64,000 bases of DNA from Armillaria gallica. Its lineage: Eukaryota > Basidiomycota > Agaricomycetes > Agaricales > Physalacriaceae. Under the pieces are notes generated by a model that saw nothing but the letters and a program-made list of their open reading frames with translations, did not search any database and was not told the origin of the DNA. Location: contig JBANDB010000004.1 in the NCBI GenBank assembly GCA_037576215.1, positions 868,001 through 932,000 of the forward strand, written 5' to 3'. Below are positions 25,097 through 36,562 of the stretch, one piece after another. The position numbers and the translations under genes were made by a program. Positions within the stretch are counted from its first letter, which is position 1; every line of letters begins with the position of its first letter.

Positions 25097-26665
25097 TTGC
25101 TTGCTGGCAGCATGATTTTTCCACTTGACCTCCACTGTAGCTTGGCCTCAATTTCCAAAACTCTGCCACCATGTGAATTCATCCTGGTACATAATATGTT
25201 TTATCCCTTGGACAGCTGCTCACCATTGACAACACTGCCCACATCTCCAGATCTAAGTCGCCCATCTTCTCCCTTGCCAGATTATCCACCTATTCAACAC
25301 ACCATTCCCATGTTACCCACACCAACTGCACCACCATACACAACTTCAGACATGCCAGGGCAACCCAGCACCACCCACGCTACTCCATCCCATTTCAAGT
25401 GCCAAGGCAAATGCACTAGGAAGAGAAAGCATGAGATGCAGTGCCACCAAATGCATGTGACAGATTACGAGGCACCTGAGTGGATGAAGAAACATATCGT
25501 CAAGTCTGAGGAGATACATGCTGACTATTGTGTTGACAATGCTCCCCATGCTGAAAGGGCTTTTGTAGGCATTTGCAAGGATAGTTGGAAGTGCACCCAT
25601 ACCTTTGATGAATTAGTGGGTCTGAAGTACAACTTTGAGCATAGGCCTTGGCCTGGAATGTACATTTCAGTGAATGTATTCCAACTTGTATGATTCTAAT
25701 GAGAATTAGATCCTCTCATCTATCACAGATAACAGTGGCTGCATCATTGCAGTTCTCACCAGCCAGCCAGATGATCCCACCTGGAATACTGTCAATGAGG
25801 ACACATCAAACTTGCTAAAGTACTTACAACCTAGGTGCAAACTCATAAAGGAGCAATGCCAACATAGGCAGGGAAAATTTCCCACCCTCAGCATTGGCAT
25901 CTCATATGGCAGCAGGCAATAGGTACAAATGAAAGTAACTACCATCCGATAATACACACTGATCCCATTCCTGCAGCATCCTCAAAACATTCATCACAAC
26001 AAGAAGAACTATGACATATTGATAACTCTCATCAACTCCCTTGCCTTTATCAGACTAGCTGGAATTGCAAGTGGTAAGTGGTCATCCCTGTTACAAATAA
26101 GTATAGTTGACAAATTGATAGTGAACAGAGTCATTCACTATATGGGCACCAAAACTGTTCCTGTACTATGCTTCACACCTCTGTGTGCTCCTCCTTCATG
26201 ATGCAAACCTCATCATGAACTGGGCAAACAGCATATTTTCTTGCACAACATTTAACTTCAGGCCCTGTACTCTTTGTTTTCAGCACACCAACTCCAGCAA
26301 CCTCCCATTTATATGGTGTGCGATAACAGCATTAGGCTGGTTTGACCCCAAGCATGGAGGGCACTTGGTCCTTTGGGACCTAAAACTCATCATAGACTTT
26401 CCTCTGGGCTCGACAATTCTTATTCCCTCTGCAATACTCCACCACTCTAATACTGCCATTGCTCTTGGTGAATGTCGATATTCCTCTACCTAATATACGT
26501 CTGGTGGCCTATTTTGATGGGTAGAATACAGATTTCAAATGGCAGAGGATTATTGGGTGAGCCTTGAGAGCGATGACTTGGTGGCAGCCTTGACAGCTCG
26601 CAAGGAATGTTGGAGAATGGGCCCCAATACATTTTCCACCCTAGAAGAGCTTCACAAATAATTAT
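25097..26665 (+). pseudogene. TET/JBP-like 2-oxoglutarate/Fe(II) dioxygenase pseudogene
   Basis: Successive plus-strand blocks match the fungal TET/JBP family: a Pro/Ser-rich N-terminus and basic KCQGKCTRKRKHE (25,097-25,450), GCIIAVLTSQPDDPTWNTV (about 25,740), LAFIRLAGIAS (about 26,045), then NWANSIFSCTTFNF, TLCFQHTNSSNLPFIWCAIT, GGHLVLWDLKLIIDFPLGST and ILIPSAILHHSNT (26,218-26,450), and a tail WVEYRFQMAEDYW. Family members oxidise 5-methylcytosine using Fe(II) bound by an H-x-D...H triad. Here the first motif reads H-T-N (codons 26,284-26,292): the Asp ligand is replaced by Asn. In-frame stops occur at about 25,691 and 26,494, some perhaps in or near introns (one likely around 25,660-25,728). 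It lies divergent to the KDZ remnant 2.6 kb away, the association reported for fungi. Catalytically dead. Confidence 0.75.
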
Positions 26666-27007
26666 ATATATCCATTAGAGTATGCATAATTTGTGTTAGA
26701 TGTGAATGACATGAGCTTGCTAGCATGATGTGGTGATGAGCCCAGACTTCTGTGGCAACAGCAACACCCAAAACTCTGAGAGAGCTTAGGCAATTAACAT
26801 GGTAACACAGTAATCAAGGTGTTGTGTGTGTGTGTGAGTGGTTCGGTGCACCTCCATGCAGTCAATTCTTCAATAACACAAGATACACTGTGACTTTTCA
26901 GTCAGCAAAGTAGCACTTTTGGTCAATGAGTACTAATAGACATTGGCTGTAAGCCAGGAGGGATCTTGATAATGAGATGGGAAGGAATCTGGTATGACAC
27001 AAATACC

Positions 27008-27155
27008 AAGAAACCATGATAGAAACTGTAAAATTGTCTCAAAAATGTGGAAAATGGTCTAGAAAACATGGCAATGCTTTAGAAAACATGTCCTGGTGGT
27101 CTAGAAACATGGCAATAGACTAAAAAACATTGAAATAGCCTAGAAACCATGACTA
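27008..27155. repeat. imperfect minisatellite, unit ~20-27 bp
   Basis: Six or so degenerate units of CTAGAAAACATGGCAATG type (for example at 27,058, 27,078, 27,110 and 27,139), decaying towards both ends. Confidence 0.65.
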
Positions 27156-28628
27156 GAGGGTGTACCTAATAATGTGAGTCAAAACAATGGCAATAAACAT
27201 GCAGAAACTGCCTCAGAACTGCTTGGAACTGGGAGAAAATGTAGTAACTGTGGTGCTGAGTGGGGTGTTGTGGCAATAGATGCATGGCAACTCTGAACAA
27301 TGGTGATGACAAGGGTGATCCTATGGAGAATGATGCTGAAATGGGGCCTACATGGAGGCAATACTGAACTGGGCAATGAAAACAATGGCAACATAGAAGG
27401 TGAAGTGATGTTGCAGCATTTAAAAGACAAAAGCAAGTTATTGACATGAGATTCCATGTATTGGTGCAATATACAAAGCCAACCAACAATGTCAAGAGTA
27501 AAGCAAGCAGAAATGGACAACTTGGAGTAACCATAGCTGACTGGTAATGCTGTAGACTCATCCACTAGGTAAGAACTACTCTAACAATGCGGTTTCTAAC
27601 TAGTTTTTATACTACAAGTACGGTTTTATAAATAGAATATTCATTGGAGCCTTAGTAAGGCTGTATGTCCTTGGCTTTGTAATAGCCATAGTAAACATAT
27701 GGGATCTGTGGTTCTAAAGTAACAGCAACTCTTTGATGTTGCCATGTATAGATAAAAATCATGTGGTTTTATTGAGCAATGAGTGGATCATTAGGTACTG
27801 TTTAGATGCAGATTACTGAGCTGCAGTTGCCATGCTGAGGTGTACACTTGGGTCAACAATAATTCGAGGTCTTGGCACTGCAACAGGCTTAGTAAATGTG
27901 GTCTGTAGTTGCTGTGGCTGTAATTATTGTAGGGTATTCACGTTGATCACATCATTTCATTAAATGATCAATGCGCATGTCAACTAGGTGCTTCTGAGTG
28001 ATGTGGCAATTCCATTTTAGGATGATTGTTGATCACAGGTGCCTTGCCATGATGGGATATGGTAATTGTGATGCATGGTGAGCTGTGAAGGATAACAAAG
28101 CATTGAAGGAGATTAAAGGTCATGGTTTTAGGATTGTATCTGTGTGTGAGTGGCATATAATGCAAATATCCATGATACTATCGAGGGTTGGCAGTATTAT
28201 GGAGTATGTGGAGATTACAATGGAGTCATTTTGAAGATATTGGGTGATGAATGGATAAATCTGCAAATTCTGAGCATACAGAGCCTGAAGGCTCATCAGT
28301 GGACAAATGAGATCATATTTAGCAGGGATACATGCATTATTGGTAATGCATCAGTAATGATTACTCAGTAATCACTCTGAATCATCACAAGTAATAGCAT
28401 AAGATAGGAATGAAATGAGCTTTGATGTCGAACGTAGTTACCAGCAAGCTTGTAAGCTTGACTCAGAAAAATGACATTACATTTAGTTGGAACATTACCA
28501 TTATTTGTGTTGCACAAGTTATGATTAAGCAGAAAATACATGCAAGTTTAAGCGAGCTCAACTTCTGGGTGCACTGGAAGATAGGAACAATGAATGCTGA
28601 GCTTATCATACTACTAAAAACCAGGTCC

Positions 28629-28633
28629 ACAAG
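28629..28633. repeat. target-site duplication, left copy (ACAAG)
   Basis: Identical to 37,279-37,283, directly outside the LTRs. Confidence 0.9.
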
Positions 28634-29022
28634 TGTTACGATTTATTCATTTCTTTACATAAGCGCAGGCGCTTATCTTATCTTTAGATCCGCGACTCCA
28701 CGGAGCCTTCATAAATCTTCACATTGTCACTACTCCACTGACACATATAATTCTCAGCTACCGTGTACTTGGCTTATTCACTTTCTAACATGGTACCCTC
28801 GTCTTAGCACCTATTGAAGATCCTCACTTTAGTATATAAGTAGTGTACTCAAAGCTGTATATTCCCTAGCTTTGAGCTAAAGTTTATTCATACCAAAACA
28901 CACTCCTTCTCGCTAAGTGCTATCAAGTTAGTCTTGAGCGTCAATCATCACGGGATTGATCGGTGACTGTACGAATGCGATACAGCCGATTATCTACCCT
29001 TGATTGAAGTTCAGGTCTTACA
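28634..29022 (+). repeat. 5' LTR, 389 bp
   Basis: Aligned with 36,866-37,278. By eye there are 14 substitutions, all transitions, 13 of them at sites that are CG in one copy or fit a CG ancestor, plus one 24-bp length difference. TATATAA lies at 28,833-28,839 and the predicted transcript start is about 30 bases on, near AGCTTTGAGCTAA. Confidence 0.95.
28833..28839 (+). promoter_or_regulatory. LTR TATA box
   Basis: TATATAA, repeated in the 3' LTR. It is positioned 35 bp before the AGCTTTGAGCTAA motif that pairs with the primer-binding site. Confidence 0.6.
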
Positions 29023-29023
29023 A

Positions 29024-29036
29024 TTAGCTCAAAGCT
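29024..29036 (+). promoter_or_regulatory. primer-binding site, complementary to the LTR (self-priming)
   Basis: TTAGCTCAAAGCT, one base after the LTR end, is the exact reverse complement of AGCTTTGAGCTAA at 28,868-28,880, where transcription should start. This is the arrangement of Tf1/sushi-type elements, which prime reverse transcription with the 5' end of their own RNA. No tRNA-type TGG start is present. Confidence 0.7.
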
Positions 29037-29064
29037 TTTTCAAACCCTTGCTACAGACACACCC

Positions 29065-30035
29065 ATGGAGAACGACGATGCTCGTATTATAGCCATCTCA
29101 CTAGGAATACCTAGTGCCACTCTCCTCTCCATTGCTATCATTCTTGCGGTCAGGTTTCATTACAGACCACTACAAATAGAGAGACCCCGCATCGCCCTGC
29201 CAGTTCTTACAACACCCACAATTGCTACAACCCCCACCAACAACCCTGATGACATCCCGCTCGAGCAGCTCTCACCCCAAATCTATGCACCCATACCATG
29301 TCGACCGATCCCAATCAACGAGCTCGCTAGGCCAAGAATCGACAAAGAGGAAGAGGAAATTCCTGAGCTGACTTCTCCCGGGACGGAGAGAAGGTCTTCT
29401 ACCCCTCCCAGAAGCCGCACGCCTGTCATCACCATCTCCCCCGCGCCTCCCTCTCCTGAGTATGTTGCGTACATCCATCAAACTCCCTCACCCAGCACGT
29501 ATGCCCGATTCGCTGCCCGTGTCAGGGGATTCAATGTGGGCCGAGACATTTGACCTGTTGCCCCAACAACCAATTATGACACTTGGGCTAACAGGCACCC
29601 TACTCCACCGCCCACAGCCAGTATCGCTTCCGAGGAGTTCTGGGATAACATTGACATCCCCTATAGTGCCTACTTCCCCGCTCCCACCTGCGACTCACCT
29701 GACCACTGCACACCTCCCCCAGCAGGATATAGAAATGACTGGGACCAGCCCATACAGAACCGGGAGCTCACACCCGAGCCTGTACAAATCGAGGAACCCA
29801 TCACCGGCCCCTCTTCCCTCCAGGTCCCCGGTCAGGTCCCTGCACCGCCCCCCTCGAGCAAGTCATTGGGAGCGACTCTGACAGCAGCCACAGCCAGAGG
29901 AGCAGGGAGGGTCCAGCAAGATCACAATCGCAGTTGAGCCACCACATCCCCCATGCCCCATGACCCCTTTCCATTCAATCTCAGAGATCGACCGACTCAC
30001 CACTTGATATACTATCAACGAGCACAGGGAAACCA
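29065..30035 (+). pseudogene. leader / N-terminal Gag-region reading frame, broken
   Basis: ATG at 29,065 opens a 162-codon frame beginning MENDDARIIAISLGIPSA, with a hydrophobic helix TLLSIAIILAVRF at residues ~20-32, then a Pro/Glu-rich tail. It stops at TGA 29,551; the same frame reads on to TGA 29,935 and 30,037. All three frames hold plausible low-complexity protein through 29,900-30,100, so the link to Gag needs at least one frameshift that I cannot place. In this element family the region would supply an N-terminal extension of Gag. The membrane-like segment is unexpected for Gag. Confidence 0.5.
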
Positions 30036-30101
30036 TTGACCTTGAGCCAAGCAAGGGGAGTGACACCACTACAGAGAAGCTTCCCGAGGCAGAGTACGTC
30101 G

Positions 30102-31658
30102 ATGGCATCCATGGACCCTCCCCTGACATGTCCATCTAGCCGCCGCACCATGCAGACAGGCACAACCCCTGATATACCCCCTCCAGTGATGATGCTAACC
30201 GACACCATCAATTTTTACAATGAAACAGAAGACGACCCCTCAATTCCTATTCCCGCTCTATTAAAGCAAGCAAGTTTTCAGGATATTTATAATTACTTTG
30301 CTTATGAATTACTGTTTTCCTTGGTTTGGGGAGCTTCCCAAGCCGGAAACGATTTCTTTATGAGGAAAAATAGAGGTTACCCATCAGATGAAATCCTACA
30401 GTATGAAGCGGAGCGGAATGCTCGCTTACTATGGAACCAATTACACAGGACTGATGTAAAGGAGGAATTTCCCCCTTACAAAGAAGTCATCCAGGAAATC
30501 GAGATACAGGAACCAATGCTGGACGAACCACCGGTAATCCCCGATCGACCACCAATAACAGCTTTCTCGTACGCCAGGGGACAGGCACTACCAGGAACAT
30601 ACCAACCCGGGTATTTACCATTTGCTGGAGCTGGACCAAGTGGAGGAGGCGGCGGCAGTGGACAACCCACACAGCCACCACCACCTCCCGACCCAAGGTA
30701 CATACTCCCACGATTCCCCGCTCCACCTGCTCTGCCAGACCCCCCAGTATCCTGGGAACTACTTGCCAGAGCCGTCACCCCCTATGACGATTTCAAACCA
30801 AAGATCGTCAAAGAGGTTGACGACTTCATGGGTGATTCTACCGACATCACCAGATTCTTCCTGAAGTGCGAACTACACTTTGATGTGTTCAATCGACACT
30901 TCCAACACCACCCTCATAAGGTCGTCTTCTGTGTCTCACGACTTGGAGGCAAAGCTGGGAAATGGTGGGAACTGAGCGTGCAGATTCTAGGAAAGGATCA
31001 GGCGACTGGAGCCCAGATCTACCCGAGTTACGAACAATTCAAAATGACACTCGGCGAGAGATTCTGGAAGGATGCTGACGCGCAGCTAAAGTACGCACAG
31101 TGGGAGAAGTTAAGGCAGGCAGACTACAAGGACGGTGACAAATTCTTCCAGCTGTTCGAAGAACTGGCCTACCACACCAAAGTACGCACCAACGACCAGC
31201 TGATGCTTCACCAAATCATAAAAGCTGCCTGCCAGACGAGTAAAAACACTATATACTCAGCTGACAGAGATGTGCCGATTGATTATGAAGGCTGGAAAGC
31301 CTGCCTCCTCTGGATTGACTTCAACTGGTGCCTCAAGCAGGCAGAAGGAACAACCGCAGCACCATCTCGACCGCAATCACAGAAGAATACTACGCCTATT
31401 AAGGGTAGTACCCCAGCAGCGCCCGTAACCTCAACGATGATGGCTAGTGGGACAACTTACGGAGGACGCGGGCAGCCGATGAATATCGACGAAGCCAGGG
31501 CAGCATCAGTATGCTTCCAATGTGGCAAAAAGGGCCACTTCAAGCGCGACTGCCCTACCACACCAAAATCCTGGGAAGAGGCATTACGATGCCTCAACAC
31601 TTATTGGGACAATCACAAAGAGAAGCTCCCAATGGTAAAAGAGAGTGCCGAGGAGTAA
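30102..31658 (+). CDS. gag: Gag polyprotein (capsid and CCHC nucleocapsid)
   Basis: Continuous frame to TAA 31,656-31,658. It is open from 30,036, but the first ATG codons are at about 30,102-30,115 and the true start is uncertain because coding probably began in the damaged leader. There is a proline/glycine-rich linker around 30,620-30,780, then a retrotransposon-Gag capsid region (FDVFNRHFQHHPHKVVFCVS through KWWE and YAQWEKLRQ, about 30,860-31,340). A zinc knuckle C-x2-C-x4-H-x4-C lies at 31,512-31,556. It forms the virus-like particle and packages element RNA. Its last ~150 bases overlap the Pol frame, which is in the -1 register. Confidence 0.85.
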   Translation: MASMDPPLTCPSSRRTMQTGTTPDIPPPVMMLTDTINFYNETEDDPSIPIPALLKQASFQDIYNYFAYELLFSLVWGASQAGNDFFMRKNRGYPSDEILQYEAERNARLLWNQLHRTDVKEEFPPYKEVIQEIEIQEPMLDEPPVIPDRPPITAFSYARGQALPGTYQPGYLPFAGAGPSGGGGGSGQPTQPPPPPDPRYILPRFPAPPALPDPPVSWELLARAVTPYDDFKPKIVKEVDDFMGDSTDITRFFLKCELHFDVFNRHFQHHPHKVVFCVSRLGGKAGKWWELSVQILGKDQATGAQIYPSYEQFKMTLGERFWKDADAQLKYAQWEKLRQADYKDGDKFFQLFEELAYHTKVRTNDQLMLHQIIKAACQTSKNTIYSADRDVPIDYEGWKACLLWIDFNWCLKQAEGTTAAPSRPQSQKNTTPIKGSTPAAPVTSTMMASGTTYGGRGQPMNIDEARAASVCFQCGKKGHFKRDCPTTPKSWEEALRCLNTYWDNHKEKLPMVKESAEE

Positions 31659-34600
31659 ATGATTCGACTCCATTGGCTGAGGAGCTAGTTTCCACTGGTA
31701 TGCAATTCGCGTGTCATCAATGTACTTATAGATCTGTAGTATCCACCGAGCATTCATATAAAAATGCAACTTCAAAATCAGACCAGAAACCAAGCCAGAA
31801 TCAACTCTCTACCCCGGATGTTGTGACAGTTAGACTGCTGATGACTAAACATTTGGCAAGTAACCCATTACAGGCGAAAGCAGCAGACGACGAGTCACCT
31901 ACCATAGTGACACCCATCATAACAGCGCCATCTGAGCAACTGGATGGGGCAGGGGAACAAGCGGCTCCTTGTGAGCGTCTCCCCCCCCCTGACCAAGTGG
32001 CTCTACGGAGTCCCAGCCTCGCTGGGAGTTTCGAGGGAATAGCTTCAGCGAAACCTCCTCTGGTAACAGGGAATACCACACAGCTACCAAAGTCTAAATC
32101 CCTTATACACCAAAGGGCTTTGGCGATGGCACAGGATGACCAGAAGATGGATGCAAGGGTCTATTTGCCCTCGGTCCTGAAAACTAGGGACGAACCGGAG
32201 TCAAGTAAGGGCCCCCGATTAGTTGCCAATGCCTATCGTGGCGAAGGGCGACTCAACGAAGGGGGAACGCTGAATGAAATGAGGGTCCTGTCCACCACAG
32301 TGACGGGCTTGAAGGAACCAGGTGAAGGCGACTGCTGGTCAAACAGTGAGAAGCTTAAGGCAATTGATCGTTCAGCAGTGCCAGCCCAACCTGTTACCCC
32401 TCTCTGGGGTAACACCTTCGAAGAACGCACCTCCCATTCCACGACCGACCAGAAAGCCGCAGGGAAGGAAGCTGCTAGCGCCCAGGCAGTACAAAGGGGG
32501 CATCAGGTAGCTACTCTTGAAGAAGTACCTGACAACAAGGACATTACGAGCTTCACAATGAACAAGAACGCTAAATTAACACCCCCTATAGACATAGAAA
32601 CTGCGGTGACCTTGCCAACGGTAGTCGAGCCCTCACAGGTCGATGCAATGGCTAAGGAGGCCCCACAGCTCTCGCACACTTATACTAGTGGTGAGACTTA
32701 CAGCGAATGGCTCAAACCATTCGGAGCTGAGTGGACTCTGCGCGGCATAGTAGAAGCCAAAACAGAGTTGGAGGCAAGGACAATCCTAAAGAATGGGATT
32801 CACAAGGCACGTGCGGAGGAGGTGGTCGACTCAATGATCGAAGCAATGAGGGGGATGAAGTGAATCAATGCACTCTGGTGGCTTGAAGAGCTATGGGAGC
32901 CACAGCACTATATCAGTGCACTGAGTGGAAAAGGGAAAGACCTGGTTATCCCCGTCGAAATCGGAACACCAGGAACCATTCCAAAAATCACCACAGCCAT
33001 GTTGGTAGACAGTGGATGCACCAGTAGCGCCATCAACCAAAAGTTCGTTGACCAGCACAACATCCCAGTTCAAGCAACTGCTGCACCAATCCCGGTCTAT
33101 AATGCTGACAGAACCAGGAACCAAGGAGGGTCAATTACTAGCTACACCGAGATCAATCTCAAAATCAGAGATCATTCAGAACAAATAGATCTAGCCGTAA
33201 CAGATCTCGGTGATAAGCAGATCTTCCTCAGTCACGATTGGTTAGCCCAGCATAATCCGATCATCAATTGGAAGACAGGAGGATTAACGTTTGCACAGTG
33301 CGAATGTCGCAAGAACCCATTCATACTACCCGATGCAGATCCCGATGACAAGTGGGATGAAGAGCTGGAGGAGGGAGATACCATTCTCACAATAGACTTC
33401 ACCCAGGCCATTCTCATACACACTCATCATGCTAATGACTTAGCTACCATGGCCAACGCAGACAAGGAAACCAAAATGTTCAAAGAAATGGTCCCAGAAT
33501 GGTGTCAGGATTTCAACAATCTATTCGACAAGTATAGTTTTGATGAACTGTCTGAACCAAAGACGTGGGACCACGCCATCGAACTCACTCCAAATGCGAG
33601 CGCCAATCTAGATTGCAAGGTCTACCCTCTTAACTGAAGCGAACAAGCGGAACTTGACAAGTTCTTGGACGAAAACCTCTCGAGTGGACAAATATGGCCC
33701 TCCAAGTCGCCTATGGCTTCACCTTTCTTCTTTGTCAATAAAAAGGATGGCAAGCTGCGACCAGTCCAGGATTACCGGAAGCTCAACGAAATGACGATTA
33801 AAAACCATTATCTGCTTCCTCTAATCTCGGAACTGATGGACAAACTACGGGGTGCCAAATACTTTTCCAAACTCGACGTTCGATGGGGATACAACAATGT
33901 ACGCATCAAGAGTGGCGACGAGTGGAAGGCAGCATTTAGGACTAATTGAGGACTATTCGAACCCACGGTTATGTTCTTCGGGCTCACCAATTCACCCGCC
34001 ACCTTCCAGTGGATGATGAATGACATCTTCAAAAATCTCATTGCATCAGGTCACGTCACAGTCTACCTTGACGACATCCTAATCATGTCCAAAACCAAGG
34101 AAGAGCATCGTTGTATTACGCGCGAGGTTCTAAAACTCCTCCAAAAGAACAAGCTATTCCTTAAAGCGGAGAAATGCGAGTTCAAGACCTTGGAGACGGA
34201 GTACCTTGGAGTCATCATCAGTGAAGGAAGCATCCATATGGACCCAGTCAAGATCGCAGGAATTGCGGAGTGGCCTGTACCAGTCAAGAAAGCACAACTC
34301 CAGTCGTTCCTAGGCTTTACCAACTTCTACAGACGTTTCATCAAAGGATACAGCAAGGTCATCAAGCCGATGACCCAGCTGACAGGAAACGATCCATGGA
34401 AGTGGGGAAAAGCGCAACAGGACACGTTCGAGGAGCTGAAATGACTGCTGGCCAAAGAAGTGGTACTGGCAATACCCACAGAGGAAGGAAAGTTCCGCGT
34501 AGAGGCGGACGCAAGCGAGGGAGCAATCGGCGCTGTATTGTCACAAGAGCAGGATGGAAAATGGTGCCCAGTCGCATTTCTGTCCAAGTCCCTCACCGTT

Positions 34601-36562
34601 ATGGAATGAAATTACGAAATTTACGACAAGGAACTGCTGGCAATCATGCTGACCCTAGACGAGTGGAGGCACTATCTAATGGGTGCGGCTCAGGACTTCG
34701 AGATATGGACAGATCATCAAAATCTGCAGTATTTCCGAAAGCCCCAAAAGCTCAACCGACGTCAAGCACATTGGGTAACTGAGCTTGCCGAATACCATTT
34801 CTCACTGCACCACAAACCGGGACCGGCAAACAAGAAGGCTGACTTATTAAGCCAACGAGCAGACCACGAGCAAGGAAAGGAGGACAACGATGAGGTTATT
34901 GTCCTCAAACCCGAGCACTTCTGGGCACTAGTCATGCCCACTATCGAGGAGACCCACACCAAGATAAAACAAGCCACGCTCGACCACCACCGATGGGACA
35001 AGAATGTCGCGACTTCCCTTAACCACGACCGAGGAATGAAACAAGTTGACGGGCTGATCTTTTACGACTCCCGCATCTATGTTCCTTCTGACCACACGTT
35101 ACGAGGAGAAATAATCGCGCAATTTCATGACCACATCACAGCAGGACACCCCGGCATTGAAAAGACTAGAGAACTCGTATTATGAGAGTATTGGTGGCCA
35201 AGGATGAAGAGAGACATAGAGGACTATGTCCGCACTTGCGAAACATGTCAACAAACCAAGTCGAGCACGCAAGCAAAGGCAGTGCCCCTTCATCCTAACG
35301 CCATTCCCTCCCGACCATGGACTCATATCTCCATCGACATGGTTACTGGTTTACCTAGGTGTAACGGTTTTGACGCAATCTTAATGATTGTTGACTGTTT
35401 CTCAAAGGAAATCATACCTGTCGCATGTACAACAGAGATGTCATCGGAAGGGTGGGCCAAGATCCTACGAGACGAAGTATACGCTAAACACAGTATGCCT
35501 CAGGTCGTCATCTCCGACCGAGGCACCATGTTTGTATCCAAGTTCATGAAAGACCTTTATGACTTGCTTCAAATTAAGGCAAACGTATCCACCGCCTATC
35601 ACCCACAGACTGATGGACAGACTGAACGAGTCAATCAGGAGGTTGAAAAATACCTTCGGATCTTTGTCAATCATCTCCAGAATGACTGGGTCGAATGGCT
35701 CTCCCTTGTGGCCTTCGCTCATAACAACCGCACCCATTCCACTACGGGCAAAAGTCCCTTCAAGGTTAACTATGGCTATACTGCTGACCTCCTCCCAGAC
35801 ACAAAACCCCGAGCACCCTCCAGAACACTGGCCTCAACCACATTCGTTTCACAGATGCAGAAAATCCTTGCTGAAGCAAAGCAAGTGCTTGAGAAAGCCG
35901 CCGACCAGATGAAAGCCCAGTACGACAAAAAGAAATGACCTGCAGTCGACTACCAGGTAGGAGACAAGGTGTGGCTTGACACGACCAACCTTAGTCTTCC
36001 ACACCCCAAGAAGAAACTCGCAGACAAACGGATGGGCCCATTTCCCATCATCACAAAAATCGGAGCCTCAGCATATAAATTAAAACTCCCAACGAACTGG
36101 CATATCCATCCAGTATTCAACGAAGTACTCCTCACCCCATACGTGCCACCCGCATTCCCAAATCAAGAGCAACCACCTCCACCACTGCCTGATCTTATTG
36201 ACAGCAAAGAGCACTACGAAATCGAGCAAATTCTCGACAGTAGAGACCGAAAGGTCAGAGGAAAAGCAGGGGAACCATGTCAATGGACTACGGACTACTT
36301 CGTCAAATGGAAAGGCTACAAACCAGAATCAAACAGCTGGGTAAAGGAACAAGACATAGACGCTGATGAACTTATCGACGATTACCTCACACAAAAAGTG
36401 AATCGTACTGAACATGAGACAGGAGATTGGCAATCCTACATGGACCCATTCACTGGTCGAAAAGTTTGGTACGACCAACAGCTAGACTGGGATTGGCTTG
36501 GTGGCCACGACAACTCTTCGACAGATACAAAATTGCCATACACACCACAAGAAATACCATGA
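31511..36562 (+). pseudogene. pol: Pol polyprotein (PR-RT-RNaseH-IN-chromodomain), one frame with seven TGA stops
   Basis: A single register runs from within Gag to 36,562 with no frameshift, broken only by TGA at 32,861, 33,635, 33,947, 34,442, 34,607, 35,183 and 35,936. Domains in order: an unusual ~450-codon Ser/Thr/Glu-rich spacer (to 32,860); aspartic protease LVDSGCTSSAINQ (about 33,000); reverse transcriptase with [15 protein letters not shown] and catalytic YLDD (34,064-34,075); RNase H (VEADAS, YDKELLAI, WTDHQNL); integrase with an HHCC finger (35,125-35,250) and D,D35E core (SIDMVTG, ISDRGT, GQTERVN); GPF module; chromodomain. The stops with recognisable context (for example before GLFEP, NYEIYDKELL and EYWWPRM) replace arginines conserved in the family. 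It would make the enzymes for cDNA synthesis and integration if intact. Translation needs a -1 shift near the Gag end; no canonical slippery heptamer was found. Confidence 0.9.
36209..36394 (+). other. chromodomain at the Pol C-terminus
   Basis: YEIEQILDSR ... DYFVKWKGYKPESNSWVKEQD ... ELIDDYL is the chromodomain pattern, with aromatic residues Y, W and Y/W. In chromoviruses it binds methylated histone H3 and steers integration, often into heterochromatin. That fits the transposon-rich setting, although the setting alone does not prove targeting. Confidence 0.9.

Larger units (their letters stand above)
26666..28633. other. non-coding stretch with simple repeats
   Basis: Contains a GT microsatellite (about 26,822-26,838), the minisatellite at 27,008-27,155 and broken frames. 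The minus-strand frames at 27,166-27,565 are low-complexity and carry no family signature. The last bases are the 5' flank of the gypsy element. Confidence 0.4.

Noticed and set aside
29462..29881. Separate 139-codon protein in the gypsy leader
   Set aside because: It is one of three open low-complexity frames over the same bases. None has a domain.
30476..30778. Minus-strand Gly/Ser-rich frames in gag
   Set aside because: Shadow of the proline-rich Gag linker.
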